A DNA stretch of 64,000 nt from Butyrivibrio sp. XPD2006 (GTDB taxonomy: Bacteria > Bacillota > Clostridia > Lachnospirales > Lachnospiraceae). Location of the stretch: assembly GCF_000420865.1 (NCBI RefSeq), contig NZ_ATVT01000016.1, forward strand, positions 33,686 through 97,685, written 5' to 3'. Of this stretch, positions 1 through 9,591 are shown piece after piece (the first letter of the stretch is position 1; each line of letters starts with the position of its first letter). Under the pieces are notes generated by a model. It was not told the DNA's origin. It made no database searches and saw nothing but the letters and a program-made list of their open reading frames with translations. The position numbers and the translations under genes are program-made.

Positions 1-82
1 AGTCATGCGAATTTGAAAAAACTCTAAAAACATGACTCCAATGCACGTAATAGCGTATATTTGTTATCGGCGCTACTCAGTA

Positions 83-1111
83 TCACAATACATCTGCAAA
101 ATGCGTCTTGCTTCTCTTGAAAATCAAAGCTCCTAAACAGAAGCTTGCCACCACGAACAGCCAGAAGTAAGTCGATGAATAGAAGTGCTCAAAGAACCAC
201 GTATCGCCATAAATAGAATTCCTGAAGCCATCCACAATATATGTCATGGGGTTGAGCTTGACAATCCATCTGTACTTGTCGGGCACGATCTGGATGTTCC
301 AGAGGATGGGCGTAGCCCACTGGAAGAGCTGCAGGAAGATGGAGATGATCTGCAGTAGGTCTCTGAAGAACACCACTATTGCGCTGGTCGCATAACTGAT
401 GGAGAGCACAAGGATAAACTCACAGCCGATGTAGTAGATCAGCTGAAGCCAGTAAACATTCGGATAATAGCCGTATATGCAAGCGATGACCATCATAACT
501 CCAATGAAAAAGATATGGATGAACATTGCTGCGATGATCTTGATAATGGGCAGAATACTGATCTTGAAGAGCACCTTTTTAACAAGATAATTGTACTCTA
601 AAAGAGACGTTGTACCGTTGGTGAGCGCCTCGGAGAAATAGAACCAGGGCACGAGGCCTGCTGTCAGGAACAGAACATAGGGAACTTCCACGCCCCCGGA
701 GACTGCCTGAGCTTTTGCGGTAAAGACAACGTCAAAGACAATATAATACATACAAACAGTGACCACCGGCTGAGCCAGTGCCCACACAATACCCATGTAG
801 GATCCCGCATATCTCTTTTTGAAATCATTGACCGCAAGGCGCTTTATGAGCTTTCTGGAATTCCAGAGCTCCACGGGAAGTACCGTGAGCTTGTCATACC
901 ATGCATAAAAAAGAATCCCGCCTACTACGATCAGAATACATCCGCAGACCTTCTTGAGCATTGCGGTGTGCGGATCCTCAAGTGGGTTGTTATGAAAGAT
1001 GAGAATCAGCGCCAAAGCCAGCGCCAATGTGTAGAAAACCGCCAGGGCTATGGTCTTGGCCCTGACCGGTTTCTTAGCAGCAGAAATCAAAGTTCCTTTA
1101 ATCCTCCCCAC
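83..1111 (-). CDS. ABC-2 type polysaccharide export permease
   Basis: Membrane subunit of an ABC exporter for a lipid-linked surface polysaccharide or teichoic-acid-like polymer (Wzm/TagG family). The 342-residue product has two N-terminal membrane segments (about 18-40 and 55-73). A typical ABC-2 core follows, with an amphipathic stretch NDFKKRYAGS near residue 95, the segment GLVPWFYFSEAL, and a late NPMTYIVDGFR motif characteristic of O-antigen/teichoic permeases. The partner ATPase is not in the window and should lie beyond position 1, downstream in the same direction. The longest start is GTG at 1111, which overlaps the end of rfbC by 25 bases. A TTG at 1090, overlapping the rfbC stop codon and preceded by AAGGAA, is an alternative. 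The family call is firm; the substrate is inferred from the neighbours. Confidence 0.88.
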   Translation of the reverse strand: MGRIKGTLISAAKKPVRAKTIALAVFYTLALALALILIFHNNPLEDPHTAMLKKVCGCILIVVGGILFYAWYDKLTVLPVELWNSRKLIKRLAVNDFKKRYAGSYMGIVWALAQPVVTVCMYYIVFDVVFTAKAQAVSGGVEVPYVLFLTAGLVPWFYFSEALTNGTTSLLEYNYLVKKVLFKISILPIIKIIAAMFIHIFFIGVMMVIACIYGYYPNVYWLQLIYYIGCEFILVLSISYATSAIVVFFRDLLQIISIFLQLFQWATPILWNIQIVPDKYRWIVKLNPMTYIVDGFRNSIYGDTWFFEHFYSSTYFWLFVVASFCLGALIFKRSKTHFADVL

Positions 1112-1632
1112 TTAGTATCTCTCTCGGAAAGGTTAAGCTTCATATCATCTGTGATAGGCCATTCTACGCCGACATCGGGATCATCCCATTTGATTCCTCC
1201 CTCACCTGTGGGATCATAGAAATCCGTGCACTTATAAGCAAACTCTGCGTAATCCGAGAGTACTAAAAATCCGTGAGCAAATCCCTTAGGGATAAAGAAC
1301 TGCTTCTTGTTCTCAGCTGTGAGCTTAACGCCGAACCACTTTCCGAAGGTCTTGGAATCCTTGCGAAGGTCTACCGCAACGTCAAAAACCTCACCGTTTA
1401 TGCAGCGAACCAGCTTGTCCTGAGGGTGCTTGGTCTGGAAGTGAAGGCCTCTCAATACGCCCTTGGTGCTGGCTGACTGGTTGTCCTGCACGAACTCAAC
1501 GTCTATGCCCGCCTCATAGAAATCATTCTTGTTGTAGGTCTCCATGAAGTATCCTCTGGCATCACCAAAAACCTTGGGAGTGATGACCTTAAGTCCCTCT
1601 ATTTCACATGTTTCAACTGTAATCTTGCTCAT
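1087..1632 (-). CDS. rfbC: dTDP-4-dehydrorhamnose 3,5-epimerase
   Basis: Converts dTDP-4-keto-6-deoxyglucose to dTDP-4-keto-L-rhamnose in the cytoplasm. At 181 residues it has the normal family length and cupin fold. RGLHFQ at 61-66 carries the catalytic His, GFAHGF is at 117-122, and the usual VFDVAVDLR strand is near 82-90. It follows rfbA after one intervening small gene and ends inside the start region of the export permease, so it is probably translated with that gene. No rfbD (dTDP-4-dehydrorhamnose reductase) is found in this window. L-rhamnose synthesis would therefore need a reductase elsewhere, or the epimerised intermediate goes to another sugar. Confidence 0.95.
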   Translation of the reverse strand: MSKITVETCEIEGLKVITPKVFGDARGYFMETYNKNDFYEAGIDVEFVQDNQSASTKGVLRGLHFQTKHPQDKLVRCINGEVFDVAVDLRKDSKTFGKWFGVKLTAENKKQFFIPKGFAHGFLVLSDYAEFAYKCTDFYDPTGEGGIKWDDPDVGVEWPITDDMKLNLSERDTKWGGLKEL

Positions 1633-1660
1633 CGTCTTAAAAATTCTCCTAAAAAATATA

Positions 1661-2167
1661 TTATGGTTGTCCTACCGGTGTCCCGGAAATTGTCTGATCT
1701 GAAGGGATGTACTGGCCATACCCGCCATCAGGCGCATCCGGAAGACTTGTCAAAAGCCCTGATGAATCCGTGCCTGCCTCCAGATTGGGGTTTGTCAGCT
1801 CACCCACCACAGCCATTCCCGTGCCGGGTCTGTCCTCTTCTTCGGCAAAAGAGCTATCGGCGCTGCTCTCATCTGTGCTCGCCTCTGATTTCTTGATCAC
1901 CACTACTGACGGGATCTTCTCGGTCTCGTCAAAGAAATCATCGTCAAGCAGAAAGCCGCTTAAGCTGTCACCTATCTGGTCACCGTAGATGACAGGCTCC
2001 TCCGAAACCTCTTCAGTTGCAGCTTCAGAAGCTACAGGCTGAGGCTTCTCTTTTACACCAAAGAGGCTGTTTATCTTGTCTGTATTGGTGGCGTATACGA
2101 TCACCAGCACCAGAATGAAGGCGCTTATGATGGTAAGTATCGCCATTCTGAAAACTCTTGAGTCCAT
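1661..2167 (-). CDS. Small membrane-anchored protein of unknown function
   Basis: A 168-residue protein that I do not recognise. It begins with a short charged stretch and one membrane segment (about residues 8-27). A long polar tail follows, rich in Ser, Glu, Asp and Gly, with no predicted catalytic motif. The layout suggests a bitopic protein with a disordered extracytoplasmic domain. It sits between rfbA and rfbC in the lysozyme/dTDP-sugar operon, with a 31-base gap on the upstream side and a 28-base gap on the downstream side. It is probably co-transcribed with them and may help assemble or anchor the exported polymer, but that is only a guess from position. Confidence 0.7.
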   Translation of the reverse strand: MDSRVFRMAILTIISAFILVLVIVYATNTDKINSLFGVKEKPQPVASEAATEEVSEEPVIYGDQIGDSLSGFLLDDDFFDETEKIPSVVVIKKSEASTDESSADSSFAEEEDRPGTGMAVVGELTNPNLEAGTDSSGLLTSLPDAPDGGYGQYIPSDQTISGTPVGQP

Positions 2168-2198
2168 ACACTACCCCTCTTCCAATACTTTCAGGCGG

Positions 2199-3068
2199 TC
2201 AAAGACCATTAGCTACCTCGACTAAGTATTTTCCGTAATCTGTCTTCATAAGAGGCTCGGCAAGTGCCAGCAGCTGATTCTTGTCAATGAAGCCGCGCTT
2301 GTATGCAATCTCCTCGATGCAGGAAATGTAAAGTCCCTGTCTCTTCTGGAATGCGCATACGAAATCGGATGCATCAAGCAGTGAATCGTGATTGCCGGTA
2401 TCGAGCCACGCAAATCCTCTTCCCATGGTCTCAACGCGGAGTTCTCCTCTGCGGAGGTACTCGTTGTTAATGCTTGTGATTTCTATCTCGCCTCTGGGTG
2501 AAGGCTTAACGTTCTCGGCGATCTCTACAACGTTGTTGTCATAGAAGTAGAGTCCCGGAACTGCGTAATTGCTCTTTGGATGCTCGGGCTTCTCCTCGAT
2601 GCTGATGGCTTTGCCGTTCTCGTCGAACTCAACAACGCCGTAAGCTCTGGGATCCCTTACGTAGTAGCCAAAGATTGTCGCACCCTTCTCTCTTGATGCA
2701 ACTTCCCTCAGGAGCTTACTAAAGCTCTGGCCGTAAAAGATATTGTCGCCAAGTACCAGGGCAACAGAATCCTTACCGATAAATTCAGCGCCGATGATGA
2801 AAGCATCAGCCAGTCCCCTGGGCTTGTCCTGAACCGCATAAGAAAACTTCATGCCGAGCTGACTTCCGTCGCCAAAGAGCTCCTCAAATGCGGGGAGATC
2901 TCTGGGGGTTGATATTATAAGTACCTCTCTGATACCTGCAAGCATCAGAGTTGAAAGCGGATAGTAAATCATGGGCTTGTCATAAACAGGCATCATCTGC
3001 TTGCTCATAGCCCTTGTGAGCGGATAAAGGCGTGTTCCGGATCCACCGGCTAAAATAATTCCCTTCAT
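2199..3068 (-). CDS. rfbA: Glucose-1-phosphate thymidylyltransferase
   Basis: Makes dTDP-glucose from dTTP and glucose-1-phosphate, the first step to dTDP-deoxysugars. The 289-residue product is standard length. It shows the nucleotidyltransferase signature [11 protein letters not shown] at 8-18, the segment VLGDNIFYG with a metal-binding Asp, and the sugar-phosphate-binding EEKP motif near 160. A 15-base gap separates it from rfbB upstream, and the pair feeds both rfbC here and the deoxysugar module at 24-28 kb. The ATG at 3068 is preceded by a GGAGG-like site. Confidence 0.96.
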   Translation of the reverse strand: MKGIILAGGSGTRLYPLTRAMSKQMMPVYDKPMIYYPLSTLMLAGIREVLIISTPRDLPAFEELFGDGSQLGMKFSYAVQDKPRGLADAFIIGAEFIGKDSVALVLGDNIFYGQSFSKLLREVASREKGATIFGYYVRDPRAYGVVEFDENGKAISIEEKPEHPKSNYAVPGLYFYDNNVVEIAENVKPSPRGEIEITSINNEYLRRGELRVETMGRGFAWLDTGNHDSLLDASDFVCAFQKRQGLYISCIEEIAYKRGFIDKNQLLALAEPLMKTDYGKYLVEVANGL

Positions 3069-3083
3069 GGACTTACCTCCAAT

Positions 3084-4169
3084 TTATCTGTTTGAATACA
3101 TCTTCTCGTAGTACTTCTCATAGTCACCGGATGTCACATGCTCCATCCACTCTGTGTTATTGAGGTACCACTTGATGGTCTTCTTGATGCCCTCTGCGAA
3201 CATAGTCTCAGGCTCCCAGCCGATCTCAGCCTTGATCTTGTCAGGCGCGATGGCATATCTTCTGTCGTGGCCCTTTCTGTCTGAAATATACTTGATCAGA
3301 TCATAGGAAAGATTAGCCTTGCGTGGATCTGAATCATCAAGCTCTTCCTTGAGTGTGTCGATGATGATCTTAACGATCTCGATATTCTGCTTCTCATTGT
3401 GACCGCCTACGTTATAGGTCTCGAAAAGTCTGCCCTTTTCCTGAACCATGTCGATGGCCTTGGCGTGGTCTTCTACATATAACCAGTCGCGGACGTTCTT
3501 ACCGTCGCCGTAAACCGGAAGCTCTTTTCCCGCAAGTGCGTTGTGGATATGAAGCGGAATAAGCTTCTCAGGGAACTGGTAAGGTCCGTAGTTGTTGGAG
3601 CAGTTTGTTATGTTGGCAGGGAACTTGTAAGTGTCCATGTATGCCTTAACCAGCATGTCTGAGCTGGCCTTACTAGCTGAATATGGGCTGTGAGGCGCAT
3701 ACGGAGTTGTCTCATAGAAGTACGCATTAGGGTCGTCATCCAGTGAGCCGTAAACCTCATCAGTTGAAACGTGGAGGAACTTCTTGCCCTCCTTAAACGA
3801 ACCGTCAGGAAGCTCCCATGCCTTCTTGGCTGCGTTGAGCATGGTTGCTGTGCCGAGAACGTTGGTCTGAACGAAAACCTCAGGGTTGACGATTGATCTG
3901 TCAACATGGCTCTCAGCTGCGAAATGAACAACTCTGTCGATGTCGTTCTCCTCGAAGATCTTGTTGATGGCATCGCGGTCGCAGATGTCAGCCCTTATAA
4001 ATGTATAGTTATCACGATCTTCAACGTCACGCAGATTCTCAAGGTTTCCTGCATAGGTCAGAACATCCACGTTGATGATGCGAATCTCGTTATCATATTT
4101 CTTGAACATGTAGTTGATGTAGTTGGAACCGATGAATCCGGCACCACCTGTAACTAAATAAGTTCTCAT
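3084..4169 (-). CDS. rfbB: dTDP-glucose 4,6-dehydratase
   Basis: Extended short-chain dehydrogenase that turns dTDP-glucose into dTDP-4-keto-6-deoxyglucose, the common precursor for rhamnose and for amino- and dideoxysugars. The Rossmann motif GGAGFIGSN is at 8-16. STDEVYG at 135-141 supplies the catalytic Thr/Asp/Glu set, and YSASK at 163-167 supplies the catalytic Tyr and Lys. At 361 residues it is slightly longer than average but complete. It lies 34 bases downstream of a polytopic membrane protein gene and 15 bases upstream of rfbA. Confidence 0.96.
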   Translation of the reverse strand: MRTYLVTGGAGFIGSNYINYMFKKYDNEIRIINVDVLTYAGNLENLRDVEDRDNYTFIRADICDRDAINKIFEENDIDRVVHFAAESHVDRSIVNPEVFVQTNVLGTATMLNAAKKAWELPDGSFKEGKKFLHVSTDEVYGSLDDDPNAYFYETTPYAPHSPYSASKASSDMLVKAYMDTYKFPANITNCSNNYGPYQFPEKLIPLHIHNALAGKELPVYGDGKNVRDWLYVEDHAKAIDMVQEKGRLFETYNVGGHNEKQNIEIVKIIIDTLKEELDDSDPRKANLSYDLIKYISDRKGHDRRYAIAPDKIKAEIGWEPETMFAEGIKKTIKWYLNNTEWMEHVTSGDYEKYYEKMYSNR

Positions 4170-4203
4170 GTCTTTCCCTTTCTTATAAAAAAGCAGATTT
4201 TAA

Positions 4204-5682
4204 CTAAATAAGTATACCACATAGTAATGCTAAGTAGAAGAGTCCCATTCCATAGCACATATATCTGGGCTGCGGGAATATCATAGAGCCCGTAACCACG
4301 CAGTTTATTGCGATTCCGGCAAGCACTATGAACATGAGCCTTAAAATTACCGGCTTTGCAAATGACTTTTTCAGCAAAAGAGCTATGAATACCGCCAGGT
4401 AAATAACATAAATCGCGCCGGATACCCATATAAGGAATCTCGGGCTGATGTTGGCGTTGGAAATAACAAAGGCCTTCAGGACATTGGCAGTAAGAACATA
4501 CATAACTCCCCGGTCCTTACCCTTAACAATCTTGGATACAGCATTACTTAAGAGCTTCTTGAAAAGAAATCCTTCCACCTCGTTCTGTTTGATACGCGCA
4601 TGAACTTCATCCAGCTCCGGCCAGTGCTCTGCCACATACTGTTCCTTGATGGGCAGCACCACGTCAAAGCCAATGACATCATAGCAATCCGCATAGTGAG
4701 ACGCCATAGTAACCCAGTCTGAATTAAACACATTCGAGATTTCCTCCAGCTGATACGCCTGAGAATAATCTATGGTAAGCTGTCTGCTCTTGCACTCATC
4801 ATAAATCCGAGTGTAAAGAGCCTGTGCATCCGGATATTTCTCGGGATCGGCGTCTGCAAAAATCTCTGCATCCTCAGCTGTCGCCGTATAGAGCAGTGTA
4901 TCGAGACCGCCTTTGCTGTTGCCGGTGTGCATCGTGAAGACGCCGCGGACAGCCAGATTGTAGCTGCAGTCGATAAGGTTGATGCTCAAAAGAGCCAGCA
5001 CAACAGCTATAAATGTGAGACTGAAGTTTTTGAGGGAGCGATGTCTTTTGACAAAGAGATGTATTATAAATGACGCAAAGCCCCACATTACCAGGCACAC
5101 GAGCATCTGCTTTCTAACGCTGCCGATGATGACTCCCAGGAAAAAGAGCTTCAGGATGGATTTAGTGTCATACCTGTCAAAGCTCTTTACCAGCTCAACG
5201 GTGAAGATGACGTAAAGCGGCATCGCAAGAGACTCGGTCATGAGACTCTCGGAGTACATCGAGCCGCGGTTTGCGACAAAGCGGTTAAGCCCTGCCACGC
5301 CAACCTGTGAGAGCATTGCGATAGCTGACAAGAGCCTGGATTTCTTTTCCCCAAGACTGCTCGTGGCATCGAGAATAAAGATTCCAAGATGAAATGCAGC
5401 GTAAACCCACAAAAGGCTCTGAAGAACTACCACCAGAGTGAGATAGGCCGGATAGTCATGGACCATTCCGGTTATGTTCAGGGTTTCAAAGAGCTTCCTG
5501 CAGCCCAGAAGGAACAGCGGGTATAGAGGCTCTCTGGAAAAATCCATGTCCATGTAACTGTTGGTGTCGACGCACCAGACGGGTCCGTCAAAGAGCGCTA
5601 TCCCAACGAAGTAAATTGTCAATAACGCAAAGGACAGAAGCTTGAATGCTTCTGTTCCCTTGCCAGCTTTAAAACTTGCCAT
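4204..5682 (-). CDS. Polytopic membrane protein, GT-C-like
   Basis: A 492-residue protein with about ten hydrophobic segments. One long hydrophilic region (about residues 240-390, with DADPEKYPDAQALYTRIY and the later QNEVEGFLFKKLL) is probably an extracytoplasmic loop. The first loop contains VDTNSYMDMDFSREPLYP. Acidic residues in the first outer loop are typical of GT-C lipid-sugar-dependent glycosyltransferases, but I cannot name a family. It follows the lysozyme gene by 11 bases and precedes rfbB. A role in attaching a sugar to a wall polymer is inferred from context only. Confidence 0.75.
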   Translation of the reverse strand: MASFKAGKGTEAFKLLSFALLTIYFVGIALFDGPVWCVDTNSYMDMDFSREPLYPLFLLGCRKLFETLNITGMVHDYPAYLTLVVVLQSLLWVYAAFHLGIFILDATSSLGEKKSRLLSAIAMLSQVGVAGLNRFVANRGSMYSESLMTESLAMPLYVIFTVELVKSFDRYDTKSILKLFFLGVIIGSVRKQMLVCLVMWGFASFIIHLFVKRHRSLKNFSLTFIAVVLALLSINLIDCSYNLAVRGVFTMHTGNSKGGLDTLLYTATAEDAEIFADADPEKYPDAQALYTRIYDECKSRQLTIDYSQAYQLEEISNVFNSDWVTMASHYADCYDVIGFDVVLPIKEQYVAEHWPELDEVHARIKQNEVEGFLFKKLLSNAVSKIVKGKDRGVMYVLTANVLKAFVISNANISPRFLIWVSGAIYVIYLAVFIALLLKKSFAKPVILRLMFIVLAGIAINCVVTGSMIFPQPRYMCYGMGLFYLALLCGILI

Positions 5683-5693
5683 TGATCCTCCGA

Positions 5694-8600
5694 TCAGTTG
5701 TAAAGAATATTCATGTCAACGTTTCCTGAAATTCCGGAAACAGATCCTTTGGATGTGTACTGCCACATATCATAGCGAGATGCGGAGTAGGACACGCTTG
5801 CAGCGTACTGAGCCAGCCAGATCTTGTAGTTGGTCAGCGCCGAAACGTTAATGTTCTTGGTAAACCAGGTCTTGTTGGAGTATACACCTGCTCTGTAGCC
5901 TGCGCTCTGGATAGTTCCGCAGAAAGCCTTGATATTGGCCGTGCGCTGGCTTGCGCTGATGGTGTCTCCACGTCCGTTACTGCCCTCAACGTCGAGGTAG
6001 ATAGGGAAGCTGAGGTTGTAACCCTGGCAGAGGTTGATGCACATGGAGGCTTCCTCTACGGCTTCAACTTCGTTGACCGCCTGGGAGAAGAAGTAAACTC
6101 CGACCTTGAGGCCTGCTGCCTGTGCGCCTTTCATGTAGGACCTGAACTTGGGATCCTCGATAAGGGCACCGGCGGAAGAGCCTCTGTATCCGCAACGGAT
6201 GATAACAAAGTTAACACCCGATTTCTTAACCTTGTTCCAGTCGATGTTTCCGTTCCACTTGCTGACGTCGATTCCCATCGTTCCCGATGATGAAGAGAGG
6301 ACTCCGTCGCTGCCAAAAGAGTACTTGGCTCCCTTGATGACCTGCTCACCGGTAACAGGATTGCCGTCTTTGTCATAATAGTAGGTCTTGCCGTCGATTG
6401 TCCACCAGCCGTGGCGTACGCCGTCACCTTCTTTTCTGATATAAAAGACTTTGATGTCCGGATTGAAGTAATCGCTGTACTTGGCTTCTCTGTAGCCATC
6501 GCCTTCCTTGACCCAGAGGGTGTTGCCGTCTTTATCCTTAAGGATCGTATCGGCTGCTATAACCTTAACTGTTGCTGTGGCTTCCTTGTAGCCCGGGCAG
6601 GTTACCTTGATAGTGGTCTCGCCGGCACCCACGCCGGTGATGGTTCCGTCAGCTTCTACCTTGGCAATGTTAGTATCTGCCGATGTGAAGGTAGGAGTTG
6701 CCCCTGAAACCTCGGCTGTAAGCTTAAAGGTCTTGCCGGGCACAAGGGTGATCTTGTTGGAATTGAGCTTAAGCTCGCTTCCGTCACTGACAGTTACCGA
6801 TATGGTGTAAGGATTGTAGCCATCTGCCTCAATCTTGATGTTGGCAGTACCTGCTGCAACCGCTTTTATCTTGAATGTAGTGCCTGACGCCTCTACCGCT
6901 GCAACTGCTGCTTTATCAGAAGATGCTGAAATTGAGCTCGGTCCTGATACCGTAAAGGATTTCTCTTCACCGATCCTCATGCTTACTGTCTTATCTGCAG
7001 GATTTACAGTCATGTCTTTTTTGTCAGGTGCTGCGACAACGACGGTAAAGCTTGCCGGCTCATAGCCGGTTGTAGAAACGCTGAATCTCGCCTCGCCGAC
7101 AGCATTGCCCTTAACTGTTATGGTTGTTCCGCTCACTGATACAGAAGCAATAGGGCTGTCTGTAGGAGAAACTGTTATACCTGATACGCCTGAAACTTCT
7201 ATCCTGCCCTCGTCACCGCTCTTAAGAGTAAGGCTTGTGGTTGAGAGGCTTATGGTCTTAAGAGGTGCCGGGTTAACTGTGACGCTTATCTTGGCCTGGT
7301 TGTAATCAGTTGCATCAACAGTAACAAATGTCGTTCCGGGTGACATTCCCTTTATTGTAATTGATGTGCCGCTTACAGAAACTTCAGCAACAGCTGTATT
7401 GGCTGATGCAGCACTTATCTGCGAAGGACCTGAAACCGAAACGCTGGCGGTAGCATCTGCATTTACTGTAACCGAAGACGAACCAAGTGACATATCCTTC
7501 GGAGTGTTTACGGTTGATGCTGCGTTTCCGGCATTCTCAGAAGAGGTGTTTGAAGCGTTATCTGAAGCTGCATTGGAAGCGCTGTCTGAAGCCGCTTCAC
7601 CCGAATTATCTTTGGAGGCATCTGTTGATGTTCCTTCTTCGCTTGTCCTGGTTTCTCCTGCAACTTCCTGTTGCTCGGTTGAAGCTTCTGTAGAAGCATC
7701 TGAGGATCCTTCTGAAGGAGTCTCTGTTCTGCCCCTTCTTGCGGAGAGTCTTTTTACGCTGCCGCTTGGAACTGCAGCTCCGCTGATAAGGTTGGCAACA
7801 GACTCTTTGCTGACTTCTTCGTAGTTATAATTACCGTCTCCTGAGCCGGTCGCACTTCCCTGGTTTGAATCGACCCACTCAACCGTATCAGTGAGGGCGG
7901 ATTCAACAACAGTCTGGACTGCCGTATCCTCTTTTGCCGCATTGACCTGCGACTCTTTCTTGATCTCGTTGCTGACATCGACAACCTTGGTCTCAACGGT
8001 GTCCTTGATGGTCAATGCCTGGGCGCCGAGGTCCAGTGAATAGTTGCTGAACTCAGCAGGAAGGGCGTTGGGTGTAACCTTGTACTTACCTGCTGTTAAG
8101 TTATTCTTATAAATGATTCCATCTTTGTCGTGATCGTCATAAGTGACGGTGGTTCCGTCAGGGGTTACGACGCTTATAGTGAAAGGCACGTTAGCCACCA
8201 GCTTCTTGGTCTCGGAGTTGATGAACTTGACCTTCATGTCGCTCTTGATGGTGGTGAGGGTCATCTTGACCGTTACGCCGGGTGCATCGTCGGGAACTTC
8301 CTCTTCCTCTTCTTCCTCTTCCTCGAGGATGATTTCGGCCGTCATGGCTCTTGCTCTCTCGGCATCGGCCACTGCAAGAAGTCCGGAAGAACCAATAACT
8401 TCATTAAACTGCATGTCTGCTCCGACCTCTGCAAATGCGCTTATCTCTGCATTTCTGTCCAGGGCTTTGGAGTAGAAAGACATGGTAACAATACCTCCCG
8501 CAACCAGAAGGATTGCTATAACTGCTGCCGCACGCTCGGCAAAAGAGCTCTTCTTAATGAATTCAAGTATCTTGACCCCAATGCCGTCTTCGTTGTGGTG

Positions 8601-9530
8601 TCTGTGGCCACGGCTTCGCTTGGTGGACTTAGGTGATCTTTCAGATCTGGCATTGCGTGACGATTCGGCTCTATCTCGCGATGATCTTCCGCCGCGCACT
8701 CCTGCTACTGCTGCTCCACGGTAATAATCATCGTCTTCGTCACGGTAGTCATCATCGTATCTGTCATCTACGTCTGCTTCTTCATATCTGTCGTCTTCGG
8801 CTTCATCACGATAGTCGTCTTCCGCGTAGGAGTCATCTTGTATCTGACTGCCGTAGGCTTCATCGAATTCAGGATCGTAGTCATCGTCTTCATAGTCGTC
8901 TGACTCCACCGGTTCGGGTTCTACTTCATCATCTACGTAGTGAGTATCTTCATACTCTTCGTCAGCGTCGTAGGATTCGTCTTCCAGATAGGCATCGTCG
9001 CTGTAGTCATCATCAGCGTAGTCCTCATCGGTATACTCTTCATCGACGTCATCTTCGTCGTGGTAGTCGTCTTCGATGTCGTCATCTTCAATGTCGACTT
9101 CTTCGGATTCAGCTTTTACAGGGAAAGGCACTACGTTGTTGCTCTCGCCTTCGTTTTCATCCTCTTCAGGATAGTCTTCATCTTCGTCCGGATAGTCTTC
9201 CTCATCCTCGGGATAATCTTCTTCATATCCTCGATCTCCGGGCTCTAAATCGAAGTCATCATCTTCCCTGAGTTCATGATCGAAGTCGCCGTGTTTCTCT
9301 CTGCTGTAAGGCTTGTACTCAGGATAATCCTCATCCTCGCCATAATCTTCATCATCGGCGTAGTCTTCATCCTCAGCGTAGTCCTCATCGCCGTATTCTT
9401 CGTCAAATTCCTCGTCGTAGTCGTCTTCTTCGTAGAAGTCGTCCTCGTACTCTTCTTCGTAATCCTTGATGTCCTGTCTGCGTCGAGGCTTCTTACCAAT
9501 CTTATTAAACAACTTAAGACTTCTTTTCAT
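5694..9530 (-). CDS. Membrane-anchored GH25 lysozyme with Big_2-like domains and a long acidic cytoplasmic tract
   Basis: A 1278-residue, multi-part protein. Residues 1-20 are basic, and about 20-285 is an extreme Asp/Glu/Tyr tract. A basic Arg/Ser stretch leads to one membrane segment (about 329-350). An outer linker with a Ser/Thr/Glu-rich zone follows, then four Big_2-like beta domains of about 80 residues (676-995). Next is a short choline-binding-like unit (GWWTIDGKTYYY), and a GH25 muramidase fills 1086-1278. The catalytic region is intact, with GIDVSKWNG containing Asp1088 and YLDVEGS containing the DxE pair (1180, 1182). It should cleave peptidoglycan outside the membrane while the acidic tract stays inside. 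It is the first gene of the operon that continues with rfbB, rfbA and rfbC, and a promoter is visible just upstream. The long acidic N-terminus is unusual for this enzyme family. Confidence 0.93.
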   Translation of the reverse strand: MKRSLKLFNKIGKKPRRRQDIKDYEEEYEDDFYEEDDYDEEFDEEYGDEDYAEDEDYADDEDYGEDEDYPEYKPYSREKHGDFDHELREDDDFDLEPGDRGYEEDYPEDEEDYPDEDEDYPEEDENEGESNNVVPFPVKAESEEVDIEDDDIEDDYHDEDDVDEEYTDEDYADDDYSDDAYLEDESYDADEEYEDTHYVDDEVEPEPVESDDYEDDDYDPEFDEAYGSQIQDDSYAEDDYRDEAEDDRYEEADVDDRYDDDYRDEDDDYYRGAAVAGVRGGRSSRDRAESSRNARSERSPKSTKRSRGHRHHNEDGIGVKILEFIKKSSFAERAAAVIAILLVAGGIVTMSFYSKALDRNAEISAFAEVGADMQFNEVIGSSGLLAVADAERARAMTAEIILEEEEEEEEEVPDDAPGVTVKMTLTTIKSDMKVKFINSETKKLVANVPFTISVVTPDGTTVTYDDHDKDGIIYKNNLTAGKYKVTPNALPAEFSNYSLDLGAQALTIKDTVETKVVDVSNEIKKESQVNAAKEDTAVQTVVESALTDTVEWVDSNQGSATGSGDGNYNYEEVSKESVANLISGAAVPSGSVKRLSARRGRTETPSEGSSDASTEASTEQQEVAGETRTSEEGTSTDASKDNSGEAASDSASNAASDNASNTSSENAGNAASTVNTPKDMSLGSSSVTVNADATASVSVSGPSQISAASANTAVAEVSVSGTSITIKGMSPGTTFVTVDATDYNQAKISVTVNPAPLKTISLSTTSLTLKSGDEGRIEVSGVSGITVSPTDSPIASVSVSGTTITVKGNAVGEARFSVSTTGYEPASFTVVVAAPDKKDMTVNPADKTVSMRIGEEKSFTVSGPSSISASSDKAAVAAVEASGTTFKIKAVAAGTANIKIEADGYNPYTISVTVSDGSELKLNSNKITLVPGKTFKLTAEVSGATPTFTSADTNIAKVEADGTITGVGAGETTIKVTCPGYKEATATVKVIAADTILKDKDGNTLWVKEGDGYREAKYSDYFNPDIKVFYIRKEGDGVRHGWWTIDGKTYYYDKDGNPVTGEQVIKGAKYSFGSDGVLSSSSGTMGIDVSKWNGNIDWNKVKKSGVNFVIIRCGYRGSSAGALIEDPKFRSYMKGAQAAGLKVGVYFFSQAVNEVEAVEEASMCINLCQGYNLSFPIYLDVEGSNGRGDTISASQRTANIKAFCGTIQSAGYRAGVYSNKTWFTKNINVSALTNYKIWLAQYAASVSYSASRYDMWQYTSKGSVSGISGNVDMNILYN
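8680..9473. repeat. Low-complexity triplet-rich DNA coding for the acidic tract
   Basis: This stretch is built from repeated short units such as tcatcg, tcttcg and gtagtcatc. On the minus strand they translate as runs of Asp, Glu and Tyr in the lysozyme N-terminus. The units are imperfect, so there is no clean tandem period, but slippage-driven length variation is plausible. A plus-strand open frame of over 200 codons through the same stretch is a by-product of the skewed composition. Confidence 0.7.
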
Positions 9531-9591
9531 ACGTTCTCCCCTAACACCAATATCTAGTGTTATTTTTCAATCAAACACAATACTTACCAAA

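Noticed and set aside
1..82. Start of the ABC ATPase gene
   Set aside because: An ATG with GGAG only two bases away is visible on the minus strand, but the few codons show no ATPase sequence, so nothing is called.
8633..9271. Plus-strand open frame of 212 codons (Arg/His/Leu-rich)
   Set aside because: It is the complement of the acidic-tract coding DNA of the lysozyme; the composition explains the absence of stops, and there is no ribosome site.
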